From Cytophagaceae bacterium (lineage in GTDB: Bacteria > Bacteroidota > Bacteroidia > Bacteroidales > Marinilabiliaceae), in assembly GCA_031285765.1 (NCBI GenBank), contig JAITVO010000150.1:1-34818 (forward strand): a DNA stretch of 34,818 nt. The letters are read 5' to 3'. Under the pieces are notes generated by a model, which was not told the DNA's origin, ran no database searches, and saw nothing but the letters and a program-made list of their open reading frames with translations. Positions 17,465 to 25,302 of this stretch are shown one piece after another. The translations under genes were made by a program, and so were the position numbers. Each line of letters starts with the position of its first letter. Position 1 is the first letter of the stretch.

Positions 17465-17525
17465 TTTTAAGAGTTAATAATATGTGTTCCCCCTGTGTAC
17501 GTGTTGCACAGGGGCTTTTTTTAAT
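17465..17525 (+). ncRNA. Putative ~55-60-nt small RNA ending in a strong terminator
   Basis: Between the promoter box at 17451 and the terminator stem CCCCTGTG/CACAGGGG (about 17490-17515, followed by seven T) there is only about 25 nt. A 17-codon frame starts at ATG 17482 and runs through the hairpin, which I do not trust as coding. It may be a small RNA or an orphaned leader/attenuator whose gene was lost, since no gene follows for about 1 kb on this strand. Confidence 0.45.
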
Positions 17526-17820
17526 TGAGAATTGAGAGTAGAAAATGGAAAATTAAGAGAATTTTTATTTTCAACTCTCAACTATCAGGACAAACGCACG
17601 AAAATTCTGCTTGTTTTTTATGGCAATAATGTAATTTATTTACTGTATTTACATGTAAACAAACAGTTATATGTTATAAATAAAACCTTATTTTATGATA
17701 AACGGAATGATATTAGATGTAGATGAAGCAACTGTTGCTACTGAAGTTGTTTTATTTCTAAATGTGGTTTTTTTCCAATAGTTGAAGTAATAAAATTTCA
17801 TGCGTTTACCCTGCTCGACT
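17526..17820. other. AT-rich non-coding stretch
   Basis: No gene supported. A 64-codon open frame at 17532-17726 has no recognisable domain, no good upstream signal and low-complexity composition. An ACATGTAAA word and A/T runs are present, but I see nothing definable. Confidence 0.4.
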
Positions 17821-17823
17821 ATA

Positions 17824-18062
17824 AACCTTAGTTTTGGATAAACATCTTTTAATCAATTGATTTCTATAAACATATCCTTTCTGCTCAATTAGACATACTC
17901 AAAATCGGTGTTTTGTGAATTGTAAAGCATTTATTTTGATTGAAAATATGAGTTTTCAGATCAATGATGGAAAATTGCAATTTGTTTTTTTGTATATAAC
18001 ACACAAATAACGACAATCTTAAATTCCATACTATGATTTTTGTTTATCCAAAACTCAGGTTT
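17824..18062. mobile_element. MITE-like element copy 1 (ends AACCTNAGTTTTGGATAA)
   Basis: The left end AACCTTAGTTTTGGATAAAC (17824-17843) and right end GTTTATCCAAAACTCAGGTT (18042-18061) are inverted repeats. The interior shares blocks with the copy at 22660-22897, such as CTCAAAATCG near the middle and TTTTCAGAT. It is about 239 bp with no ORF. Confidence 0.7.
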
Positions 18063-18067
18063 TTAGG

Positions 18068-18335
18068 CTTCGCAGCCTGTTTCTTTTGCCCAACGTCTTT
18101 TTGTTCCCGTTTCTCCCCCAATCTGTCTTCCGCCATTTCGCATATTTCGGGAGTGCGGAACTGATAAAACTCGGTACACGTTTGCCGGGCGTGGGGTTTT
18201 GCAAAGGTCAGCCGTCATCAGCTTGGGCAGAGTCAGCTGAAGGCAGCAGGCGTCGGCTTTTACGGCTTCGTGTGCGGTTTTGGCGTCCGTAATATCAGCA
18301 AAACTGTAAACCGTAAAGTGTGGGGTCGCCTCCCT
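18068..18335 (-). pseudogene. Possible decayed coding remnant, unrecognised
   Basis: On the minus strand a frame open for about 85 codons includes DITDAKTAHEAVKADACCLQ and LPKLMTADLCKTPRPANVYR. The DNA here is clearly richer in G+C than the flanking intergenic DNA, and the N-terminal side has frameshifts and stops. I cannot name a family. It could also be a chance frame. It lies between a MITE-like element and the receptor-like gene. Confidence 0.25.
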
Positions 18336-18484
18336 CTATAAACTGTTTTACAGCTTCCTGCTACACATCCTTAAACAGAATGTACGGCACATCTCTCTGC
18401 CCTCAAACTCTTTGCTAATAATCGCTTCGGGAACATACTCCAAATGATGACTGCAAAACAGCAACGGCAGTCAGCGATATGTAT

Positions 18485-21172
18485 TCAAAATATGTATTTT
18501 AACTTTAATAGCAGATTTCCCGGAATTTGCCTGAAATTCTTTTCGGCGATGCAGATGCCGTTGTACAGAACAGAAGTCCACTCCTGATTTTTCAGATGAA
18601 GCATGTTTTGTCCCGACAGGTTAATTTCCAGCCTGTCGTTTAATCTGTAGCTTATTAAAGCGTTCAGACACCACTGATAAAGATTGATGTTCAATGACTG
18701 ATTGATGAAGTGTTCCATTTCGACGTCCGTACGGAAACGTTTGCTGAAGTTGAATTTTAATTTCCCTGCATAACGCTGTATGGTTTGTGTTTTTACTGAA
18801 CCGAATGACGATGCGTTGTCAATCAGTTCCAGTTCGGCTTTGCACTCCACATTAAATATCCGGCGGTAATTTGTTACAGCCTGAAGACTTCCGGACGTAT
18901 TCCGTACTTTAATGCGATTGCCCTTACCGGCGGACTGGTTGTAAAACGAATTTTCACTGTATCCTCCGTTCAGTTTCAGCGTACACGGAATGGCTCCCAA
19001 CCCTTTGCTTGCATGGATTCGGAGATACAAGTTTTCGGTCGGGGCTGACTGTATGGGACAGCTTTCGGTTAACAGTCCACTGCTGATATGATTTACTGTG
19101 GTGCTGTTACGGCTGTGGCTGTATCCGCTGACCAAAAAAAGCATGGTGCTGTAATACATGTTGAACAGCTGGTACGACAGGTTTAAACTGCGCCTTGTGC
19201 TGTACCAGTTCTCAATGCGGCTGTTATGGCGGTAACTCTGGTAATTGCTGAAGACCATGCCGGATAAAAATGCTTCGGAAGGAAGCAAATGGTCGGATTC
19301 GTTTGCGGATAAATTTAACGTATGCGCATCGCTGAAATGCAGGGATATTTTCATCTCAGGATTCAATTTCAATGCTTTCCGGCGGTTTAACGCGTGTATT
19401 CCCGCAGATGCAAAATCATATACATGAGCAGATGCGCCTGCCTTGAAACGAAAAAAGCCTTTGTTTTTGGTCAAATTAAAATTCGCAGCATAATCATTCA
19501 TTTGCAGCGAATGGTCGTTTTTCAAATTTTCGCCGGGCAGCAACCCTGCTTCCTGCCCGCTGTCCATCCGGTATATTTCGGAATAATAGCCATCGTTTGT
19601 CATGGACGCGCTAAGCCCTGTCCGCACAAAATAGGAGTTGTTCAGTTTAAAATACATCTGAAAACCAATGTTGGCTGTAGCATTTTCCTGCCGTATATCC
19701 TGTCGGGCGCCGTACAGTTCGCTGTACAGAACGAAAGGAAGCGGTAGCAGCAGCGAATCGGACTGCATTTCGTACGAAAAGGGGCGGTTGTTGTACGAAA
19801 AGGAGGCTTCCGCAATAAAAAGGTACTGATGAAACAGTTTCATTACCGCCACATTCTGTTTCGTACCAATCGGAGTTGTTCCGGCGCGTCCCACTGCATG
19901 TACCTGCTGTTCCATCAACCGGTTGCCGGCATCCGAATTTTCAGACATTCCCATTGCTGAAAACTGTCCCCTGTACACCATGTTCCAGAGAGGAGAGGGC
20001 TGGTAATTGATTTTCAGAAATCCGCTGAACAGTCTGTTTCTGTTATTTATGTCCAGGTTGCTAAATGTTTCGTATCCCTTTTGTTCCGGCAAAAGATAGG
20101 TGTATCTGTTCCATTCTTCCGCCAATTCTCTATTTTCGCTGTAAAGCAGGTACGAATTGAGTTTGAGAGTATTTTCCGGCTGATACGAAAAATTAACACC
20201 TGCCAAACCGCTGTGCCGTTCATACACATTGTTCTGGTGAATAAGCAGTTTCTGTTCTACTTCTGACAGCGTAGTAGCTGACTGCTCCTGATTTCCGGCA
20301 AATTCGTTTACGCCGCCCTGCAAGCGGATATAGTCTTCGATGCTGAACGTTTCGTTGCCGGTATTGTTGGTGGCGGTAATGAGCGAGGTCATGAAAGTTG
20401 AATTGAGCTGCATCAGACTGCCTCGCAGTTCGTACCGGTTTTCAATGCCTCCGCCGCCTGAAACGTTTCCGGTAACCTTTCCCATTTTACTTTTGTTTAC
20501 GCCTATGTTGATTGCCGTTTGTTCATGGCTTTGAAATCCCGATAAAAGCGAATATTCGCTGTAATTATTCAGTACTTCGACCGATTCGGCAATATCTGCC
20601 GGCAGGTTTTTAGTTGCTATTTGCGTGTTCCCCTCAAAAAAATCCCGTCCGTTCAGTAACAATTTATCAACCTGTTTTCCTTGCGCTGTAACGTTTCCCT
20701 TTTCATCGACTTCGATGCCGGGCAGTTTGTTTAACAAATCACCCAGCACAGTTTCCGAGCCGTCTTTAAACACATCGGGGTTGTAACGGATGGTATCTCC
20801 GTTAACAAGAACTCCCGTCTGGCGTCCTGCCACTACAACCTCCTGAAGCGATATGACTTCGGGTGTCATCACAAGGTTGATGCCAGACAGATATTCGTCC
20901 GCACTTAAATTGATGAATTTAAATACGGACGAATATCCCAGCATGGCTACCTGTATAAAAAAACTGCCACTTTGGTCTGTGGTCAGGCGCCAGTTGCCAC
21001 CGGTGCCGGTTGTGGCGTAGGCAACCACTGCGGAGTCGCTCGCCTGCCTGAGTGTTATCACTGCAAATTCAATCGCTTCGTTTTCATTGCTGGTTACTCT
21101 GCCCGATATTTCGGACTGTGAAAACAGCGAAAGAGTTGTACTTGATAGCAACAGGAACAGTAGCCATTTCAT
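18485..21172 (-). CDS. TonB-dependent-receptor-like outer-membrane beta-barrel protein
   Basis: 895 residues. Signal peptide (1-19, ending LSLFS) and a carboxypeptidase-regulatory-like beta-sandwich (about 21-105, 'SGRVTSNENEAIEFAVITLR'). A plug-like region follows (about 110-230, 'LQEVVVAGRQTGVLVNGDTI' and 'LLNKLPGIEVDEKGNVTAQG'), then a long outer-membrane barrel with alternating aromatic strands, ending in LLLKLKYIF with a terminal Phe. It fits the 'outer membrane beta-barrel family' that pairs with GLPGLI proteins. Substrate unknown; small exported peptides or metals are possible. It is the last gene of a minus-strand unit with the GLPGLI protein 145 bp upstream and the small exported peptide before that. 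No SusD partner is present, so glycan import is less likely. Confidence 0.88.
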   Translation of the reverse strand: MKWLLFLLLSSTTLSLFSQSEISGRVTSNENEAIEFAVITLRQASDSAVVAYATTGTGGNWRLTTDQSGSFFIQVAMLGYSSVFKFINLSADEYLSGINLVMTPEVISLQEVVVAGRQTGVLVNGDTIRYNPDVFKDGSETVLGDLLNKLPGIEVDEKGNVTAQGKQVDKLLLNGRDFFEGNTQIATKNLPADIAESVEVLNNYSEYSLLSGFQSHEQTAINIGVNKSKMGKVTGNVSGGGGIENRYELRGSLMQLNSTFMTSLITATNNTGNETFSIEDYIRLQGGVNEFAGNQEQSATTLSEVEQKLLIHQNNVYERHSGLAGVNFSYQPENTLKLNSYLLYSENRELAEEWNRYTYLLPEQKGYETFSNLDINNRNRLFSGFLKINYQPSPLWNMVYRGQFSAMGMSENSDAGNRLMEQQVHAVGRAGTTPIGTKQNVAVMKLFHQYLFIAEASFSYNNRPFSYEMQSDSLLLPLPFVLYSELYGARQDIRQENATANIGFQMYFKLNNSYFVRTGLSASMTNDGYYSEIYRMDSGQEAGLLPGENLKNDHSLQMNDYAANFNLTKNKGFFRFKAGASAHVYDFASAGIHALNRRKALKLNPEMKISLHFSDAHTLNLSANESDHLLPSEAFLSGMVFSNYQSYRHNSRIENWYSTRRSLNLSYQLFNMYYSTMLFLVSGYSHSRNSTTVNHISSGLLTESCPIQSAPTENLYLRIHASKGLGAIPCTLKLNGGYSENSFYNQSAGKGNRIKVRNTSGSLQAVTNYRRIFNVECKAELELIDNASSFGSVKTQTIQRYAGKLKFNFSKRFRTDVEMEHFINQSLNINLYQWCLNALISYRLNDRLEINLSGQNMLHLKNQEWTSVLYNGICIAEKNFRQIPGNLLLKLKYIF

Positions 21173-21216
21173 TCTGGTTAGCGGTTTAAAATTAATTTAT
21201 ACTGAAAAGGAATCAG

Positions 21217-21254
21217 CATGAAACACAAAGGGTGCTGTGCCTTTGTGTTTCATG
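21217..21254. repeat. 15-bp-arm hairpin between GLPGLI and receptor genes
   Basis: CATGAAACACAAAGG and CCTTTGTGTTTCATG are perfect inverted arms around an 8-bp loop. A related hairpin with GTTCACAAAGG/CCTTTGTGAAC arms and an 8-bp loop is at 24385-24414, so this is a dispersed intergenic repeat. There is no T-run on the minus strand, so it need not terminate; it could adjust expression between the two genes. Confidence 0.6.
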
Positions 21255-21316
21255 TGAACTTTGCGGTGAAAAACGATATTAGCCAATTGATGCCGGATAC
21301 CCATGCGTATCCGCGT

Positions 21317-22054
21317 TTACATTTTGATGATGGATATGCCGTTGCCCTTTTGTAATCCCTGTTCTTCCATTTTTTGTGTGCGCAGCCTGTTAAACTCATC
21401 TCTGTTTGCCTTTTTTCCCGTTTTGGGAGGCCTGATTTTATCCTTTACCGTATCGGTAAATTCAATGCTTTGCATCACAATTGTATTCGACGGTTCTTCA
21501 ATTTCCAAAATCAGTCCCGGAAGCCCATGGTAAAGACCGGGTCCATCGCCAACAGGAATATCGGGACAGTACCATGCAGTTACGCTGTTGCTGTTCACCG
21601 CTTTTTTACACATGTATTTACCTACTTTCTTTTCTCCGGCTGACAGTTGCCATTCCGATTGTAACGGCTCGGTAATCAAAAATGACTTATCCATGATATA
21701 TTCCTGCGAAATGCTTTCTTTTTTCTTCAGGTCTTTGTAACGGCATCCTCCACCGCCCATATACCGAATCTGAACAGTGCTACTGTTTTCAAAGCCCTGC
21801 TGCGCATCGGACAGCGACTTCAATTCTTCGTAAAGGCTTGCGCCATTGTTGTAATACAGCGCCATTGTTTTTGCCGTATTCATTTTGCCCAGCTGTGCTG
21901 CAACTGCTGCTGCTATTGCAGGGTCGTCGCCCAGTTCCGCTGTCATATCAGGCATTTTAAGCTGTTCCTGATAAACCACTTTCATGCTTTGTGCATGCAA
22001 TGCGCCTGCCGAAATCAATACACTTGTCATTGTACAAAAAAACAGTCTTTTCAT
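21317..22054 (-). CDS. GLPGLI-family secreted protein
   Basis: 245 residues, signal peptide 1-22 (ending GALHAQ). It carries the name-giving motif exactly: GPGLYHGLPGLILEIE with GLPGLI at residues 177-182. The segment before it (KYMCKKAV ... VTAWYCPDIPVGDGPG) is the usual conserved stretch of the family. The C-terminal ~50 residues are charged (KIRPPKTGKKANRDEFNRLR). GLPGLI proteins are Bacteroidota-specific periplasmic or surface proteins, commonly encoded beside TonB-receptor-like barrels, as here; their biochemical role is not established. A CGGGGC-type loop (MGGGGCRYKDLKKK) and paired cysteines near 104, 149 and 163 may allow a disulfide. Likely co-transcribed with the neighbours on the minus strand. 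Confidence 0.92.
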   Translation of the reverse strand: MKRLFFCTMTSVLISAGALHAQSMKVVYQEQLKMPDMTAELGDDPAIAAAVAAQLGKMNTAKTMALYYNNGASLYEELKSLSDAQQGFENSSTVQIRYMGGGGCRYKDLKKKESISQEYIMDKSFLITEPLQSEWQLSAGEKKVGKYMCKKAVNSNSVTAWYCPDIPVGDGPGLYHGLPGLILEIEEPSNTIVMQSIEFTDTVKDKIRPPKTGKKANRDEFNRLRTQKMEEQGLQKGNGISIIKM

Positions 22055-22164
22055 AAATATACTCTTTAGTTAATTACACTTGATATTTTAAACATTATAC
22101 TTCTATCTGCATAAGTTTATGCAGATAGAAGGTAATAAAAATCATGATGTTAAAAACACAACCA

Positions 22165-22392
22165 TTACTGTGAAATAATAACTACTACCACAATTACGGC
22201 AATTACTTTACCGCTTTCATCAACAATAACAGTAACGTCTATCACCGTTGTTGATTGTCCTGCCTGAACAGAACTTACACTTGTTCCCGTAACGTTATTA
22301 ACATCACTAACGTTGGAATTAGCTATTGCACTTGCATTGAATGAACAACACAAAAGTACAATTAATGACACTAAAATTAATAACTTTCTCAT
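22165..22392 (-). CDS. Small exported protein, 75 aa, first in GLPGLI/receptor unit
   Basis: 75 residues with a good Sec signal peptide (1-23, MRKLLILVSLIVLLCCSF then NASA). The mature part of about 50 residues is rich in Ser, Thr, Val and Asn, has no cysteine, and ends in a very hydrophobic Val/Ile tail (VIAVIVVVVIISQ). I do not recognise a family. A promoter and a hairpin lie directly upstream and the GLPGLI gene 110 bp downstream on the same strand, so it probably leads this operon. It might be the exported ligand or a small envelope component handled by the GLPGLI/receptor pair; that is inference. The Cys pair lies inside the signal sequence and does not make a clear lipobox. Confidence 0.65.
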   Translation of the reverse strand: MRKLLILVSLIVLLCCSFNASAIANSNVSDVNNVTGTSVSSVQAGQSTTVIDVTVIVDESGKVIAVIVVVVIISQ

Positions 22393-22401
22393 TTTCTACT
22401 A

Positions 22402-22429
22402 TTTAATCAAATTAAACAATTTGATTAAA
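22402..22429 (-). promoter_or_regulatory. 5'-UTR hairpin before small exported protein
   Basis: TTTAATCAAATT and AATTTGATTAAA are perfect 12-bp arms around AAAC, ending 9 bp upstream of the start codon. With the promoter box at 22436-22443 the mRNA would begin almost with this stem. Confidence 0.5.
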
Positions 22430-22435
22430 ACGCAG

Positions 22436-22469
22436 CAAAGATAGATAATGCTATTGTTAGTTAAACAAA
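22436..22469 (-). promoter_or_regulatory. Bacteroidota-type promoter for the small protein/GLPGLI/receptor unit
   Basis: On the minus strand TATCTTTG (22436-22443) matches TAnnTTTG, and TTTG (22466-22469) lies 22 bp upstream. Confidence 0.65.
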
Positions 22470-22659
22470 AAAAAAAACAAATAACTACAAATGTTTTTTT
22501 GATATGTTATAGTTGAAAGAACTAAAATTAATGGCCGATTTCGCCTCCCGTTCAAGTATGCCATGTTCTTTTATTTTTTTATCACTTTATGTTGTTGTAT
22601 AGCAGTTTGGTATAATTTTTTACTTTTCACTCTTCATTTTACACATTCCACAAGTTTTC

Positions 22660-22897
22660 AACCTGAGTTTTGGATAAGTAAATTTCTAATCTATTTATTT
22701 TTAGCATCATATAATTCATACATGGTTAAAGATGTTCAAAATCGTCATTTTATGAACGCTAAAGCATTGATTTTATCAAAAATCTGACTTCTCAGATTGA
22801 TACTAAAAGATTATAATTGATTATGGCATCTATAACAACCATATCATTAAACATTTATACTCAATGGTATTATTCATGCTTATCCAAAACTCAGGCT
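22660..22897. mobile_element. MITE-like element copy 2 (ends AACCTGAGTTTTGGATAA)
   Basis: The left end AACCTGAGTTTTGGATAAG (22660) and right end CTTATCCAAAACTCAGGCT (22879-22897) are inverted repeats, about 238 bp, the same size as copy 1 at 17824-18062. Shared interior words (TTCAAAATCG, TCTCAGAT, AAAGCATT) are in the same order. Its right end is 19 bp from the -7 box of the MFS gene, so the -33 region of that promoter falls at its edge. Confidence 0.7.
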
Positions 22898-22915
22898 ATA
22901 ACGAAAAAAAACGAT

Positions 22916-22923
22916 TATCTTTG
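22916..22923 (+). promoter_or_regulatory. -7 box of MFS gene promoter
   Basis: TATCTTTG matches TAnnTTTG, 32 bp before the chosen ATG. No clear TTTG is seen at -33. The box decides the start: an upstream in-frame ATG at 22817 would lie before the promoter. Confidence 0.55.
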
Positions 22924-22954
22924 CACAATTTTTATTTACAAACAATTGAGCGAT

Positions 22955-24217
22955 ATGTCAATAACAACAATTCTCCGAAAAACATTTTCTGCACTTTATC
23001 ACAAAGATTACAAAAACTTTTGGGTGGGGCAGGCAATATCTACCGTTGGCGGAATGATTCAGGTTACAGCCCTGAGCTGGTATGTGTATCAAATAAGCGG
23101 GTCGCCTTTTCTACTGGGACTGATGGGCGTTTTTGAATTTGGACCGGTACTGCTGCTCACACTTTTTGCAGGCGTATTGATTGAACGTTTCCCCAAAAAG
23201 AAAATTCTGCTTGTTACGCAAATCGTTTTCATGATTCAGTCGCTCACCCTCGCCGTATTGGTATGGCAGGGCGTTACCAGCTACTGGGTGTTTGCCATGC
23301 TGGCGCTGGTTGCAGGCACTACCATGAGCATTGAGCAGCCCACGCGGCAGTCGTATTTTGTAGAACTTGTGGGTAAAATCGATTTGCCCAATGCCATTTC
23401 GCTCAATTCCACAACGTTTAATCTGGCGCGTATTATCGGACCGATGATAGCGGGTATTATCATGAAATATTTGGGAACTGCGCAGTGTTTTCTTATCAAC
23501 GGACTGAGTTTTATACCGGTTCTTTATGGTATCAACCTGATTAGCGTTGTTGGCAAGCCGCGACTGAAAAATGTGAAGAAAAACGTGCTGTCCGAAATCA
23601 AGGAAGGCGTACTTTATACCGTTCGCAACGAAAAAATACTACCCACTTTCCTGATTGTACTCGTAATCGGCATCTTTGCCATGAATTACAACGTAATTCT
23701 CCCTGTGCTTGCCAAAGACGTACTTCAAGGCGACGAGCACACTTACAGTACGCTGATGTCGCTTTTTGGGTTAGGTTCTCTTCTCGGCGCCTTATTTATG
23801 GGCAGCGCAGGAAAAGATATTCGCAGCAAAAACTTTTTGGTTACAGTTGCCCTTTCTATTGGAGCCTTACAAATGGCATCGCTGCTTTTTGCACATTCAT
23901 TCATCATAGTCGCTTCGTTTCTGATTGCTCTCGGATTTTTGTCGCTCTGTTTTCTCAATCGCGCCAACACACGGATACAACTTAATATCGACGACAAATA
24001 TCGCAGTCGCGTAATGAGTATTTACGTGTTAGTAGTTACCGGAAGCACCCCACTCGGCAATACTTTCACAGGCTGGGCAATGGATACGGCAGGTAAATCC
24101 TACGGTTTTTTTATTGATGGCGTCATCGCCTTTACCGTTGTAATGATACTCTTTATTGTTTATCGGAATTATTTGATGAAAGCAAAGGTGGTATCTGATA
24201 AAGATAAAATTCTATAA
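22955..24217 (+). CDS. MFS exporter, EntS/DHA3-like
   Basis: 420 residues from the ATG at 22955, about 11-12 membrane segments. The N-terminal KDYKNFWVGQAISTVGGMIQ is typical of the EntS/TetV-like exporter branch (usually 'R.F..lw.gq..S..G..m'). The cytoplasmic loop FAGVLIERFPKKKILLVTQ carries the MFS motif A pattern (G.L.DR.. like). Near residue 115-135 EQPTRQSYFVELVGKIDLPNAISLNS is the characteristic 'P.R.A..P.lv....l..A..l.s' element. A long middle loop (KPRLKNVKKNV) follows. It exports a small molecule by proton exchange; the substrate cannot be told. The extra 46 codons to the ATG at 22817 run through the MITE-like element and promoter box and are rejected. It stands alone, without a regulator gene beside it. 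Confidence 0.85.
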   Translation: MSITTILRKTFSALYHKDYKNFWVGQAISTVGGMIQVTALSWYVYQISGSPFLLGLMGVFEFGPVLLLTLFAGVLIERFPKKKILLVTQIVFMIQSLTLAVLVWQGVTSYWVFAMLALVAGTTMSIEQPTRQSYFVELVGKIDLPNAISLNSTTFNLARIIGPMIAGIIMKYLGTAQCFLINGLSFIPVLYGINLISVVGKPRLKNVKKNVLSEIKEGVLYTVRNEKILPTFLIVLVIGIFAMNYNVILPVLAKDVLQGDEHTYSTLMSLFGLGSLLGALFMGSAGKDIRSKNFLVTVALSIGALQMASLLFAHSFIIVASFLIALGFLSLCFLNRANTRIQLNIDDKYRSRVMSIYVLVVTGSTPLGNTFTGWAMDTAGKSYGFFIDGVIAFTVVMILFIVYRNYLMKAKVVSDKDKIL

Positions 24218-24738
24218 TATTGTGTTACTGGCGCAAATCCGTGTTCTTTTTAAATAGCCTCGTTTTTATAGCAATTTATTTTATTGTGTATTTTTGAATG
24301 CGGATAAAAGTGCTATTTGTTTCTTTACTAAGTATGAATCAAAAATTAATTTACGCTAAATGGAACCACAATGAGCACGAAGTTGTTCACAAAGGACACT
24401 ATGCCTTTGTGAACCTTGTGTGTTCTTTGCGAACTTTGTGGTAAAAGATTGTATCAATTAATTTATGTTGGGTACTTAACCTTTATTAGGCTGTGTTAAA
24501 CTGATTCAACGAATGTGTGCTGTCGTAAACACGGGAGCGCCTTTCGTCAAAATGGTAACATTTGCAAACAGCTAAAAATGGTAAAAAAAAACACTTTTTA
24601 TTCTTCAGTAGATCATATAATTCAGCTATCAAGTTATCAGCCTCGATACGTTATCCGCGTTCTATCTGAATACATGCAGAGATGTGGCATGCCGCGTTTA
24701 TACGTTATTATCCGTGTTCATCCCCACTAAAAATAGGA
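24218..24738. other. Intergenic stretch with dispersed hairpin repeat
   Basis: No gene supported; an open frame at 24515-24730 has no recognisable product. At 24385-24414 GTTCACAAAGG and CCTTTGTGAAC form a hairpin related to 21217-21254, followed by CTTTGCGAACTTTGTGGT. Around 24640-24722 lie 'atccgcgt'- and 'atccgtgttcatc'-like repeat words shared with 14341-14400. Confidence 0.45.
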
Positions 24739-24768
24739 TTGCATTAAGCATAATTATCCCTACCTTTG
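24739..24768 (+). promoter_or_regulatory. Bacteroidota-type promoter for folK
   Basis: TTG at 24739-24741 and TACCTTTG at 24761-24768, spaced 19 bp, 30 bp before the folK start. Confidence 0.65.
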
Positions 24769-24798
24769 CGCCCACATTAAGCAAAACACACGTGTACC

Positions 24799-25302
24799 AT
24801 GTACAACACACTTATTCTTTTGGGCGGTAACTTTCCAAAAACGCCCCAACTGTTTGCCAAAGCCAAAGGGTTGATAGCATCTTCATTCGGAAGTATCATT
24901 CAATACTCGTCGGTTTACAAAAGCAGGGCGTGGGGCTTTGTTGCCAAACAGGATTTCCTCAATCAGGTAATAGAAGTTGCAACGCCTTTAAAGCCCGAAG
25001 AACAAATAAAGGCGCTGTTGCAGATAGAGAAGCAGCTTGGGCGCAAACGCAAAACAACAGACGGCTATTCGTCGCGCAGTATCGACATCGACATTCTTTT
25101 TATCGACGATTTGATTATCGAAACCGCACAACTCACTGTGCCGCATCCCCGACTTCATCTTCGCCGCTTTACACTCGCCCCCCTGTGCGAACATTGGAGC
25201 GACAAGATTCATCCAAAAACAGAAAAATCGTTAAACACGCTCTTAAGCGAGTGTACGGACAAAGGAACGGTTGCGAAAACCGCCTACAACTTGGAGCCAT
25301 AA
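24799..25302 (+). CDS. folK: HPPK, folate pathway pyrophosphokinase
   Basis: 167 residues, 6-hydroxymethyl-7,8-dihydropterin pyrophosphokinase. It transfers pyrophosphate from ATP to hydroxymethyl-dihydropterin, the step before dihydropteroate synthase in folate synthesis. Visible: N-terminal ILLGGNFPKTPQLFAKA (the family's 'lG.N.g' loop), VYKSRAWGF with the pterin-binding aromatic stretch, QDFLNQVIEV, GRKRKTTDGYSSRSIDIDILF (residues 81-101, Asp96 and Asp98 binding Mg-ATP) and VPHPRLHLRRFTLAPL. The C-terminal ~30 residues (TDKGTVAKTAYNLEP) extend past the usual end and overlap the convergent upp gene by 19 bp. It is a single-gene unit with its own promoter. Confidence 0.95.
   Translation: MYNTLILLGGNFPKTPQLFAKAKGLIASSFGSIIQYSSVYKSRAWGFVAKQDFLNQVIEVATPLKPEEQIKALLQIEKQLGRKRKTTDGYSSRSIDIDILFIDDLIIETAQLTVPHPRLHLRRFTLAPLCEHWSDKIHPKTEKSLNTLLSECTDKGTVAKTAYNLEP

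Noticed and set aside
17532-17726. 64-aa ORF
   Set aside because: AT-rich low-complexity translation, no domain and no convincing upstream signal.
22817-22954. Longer N-terminus for the MFS protein
   Set aside because: It would pass through a MITE-like end and the TATCTTTG promoter box; MSITTILRKTFSALYHKDYKNFW is the normal family start.
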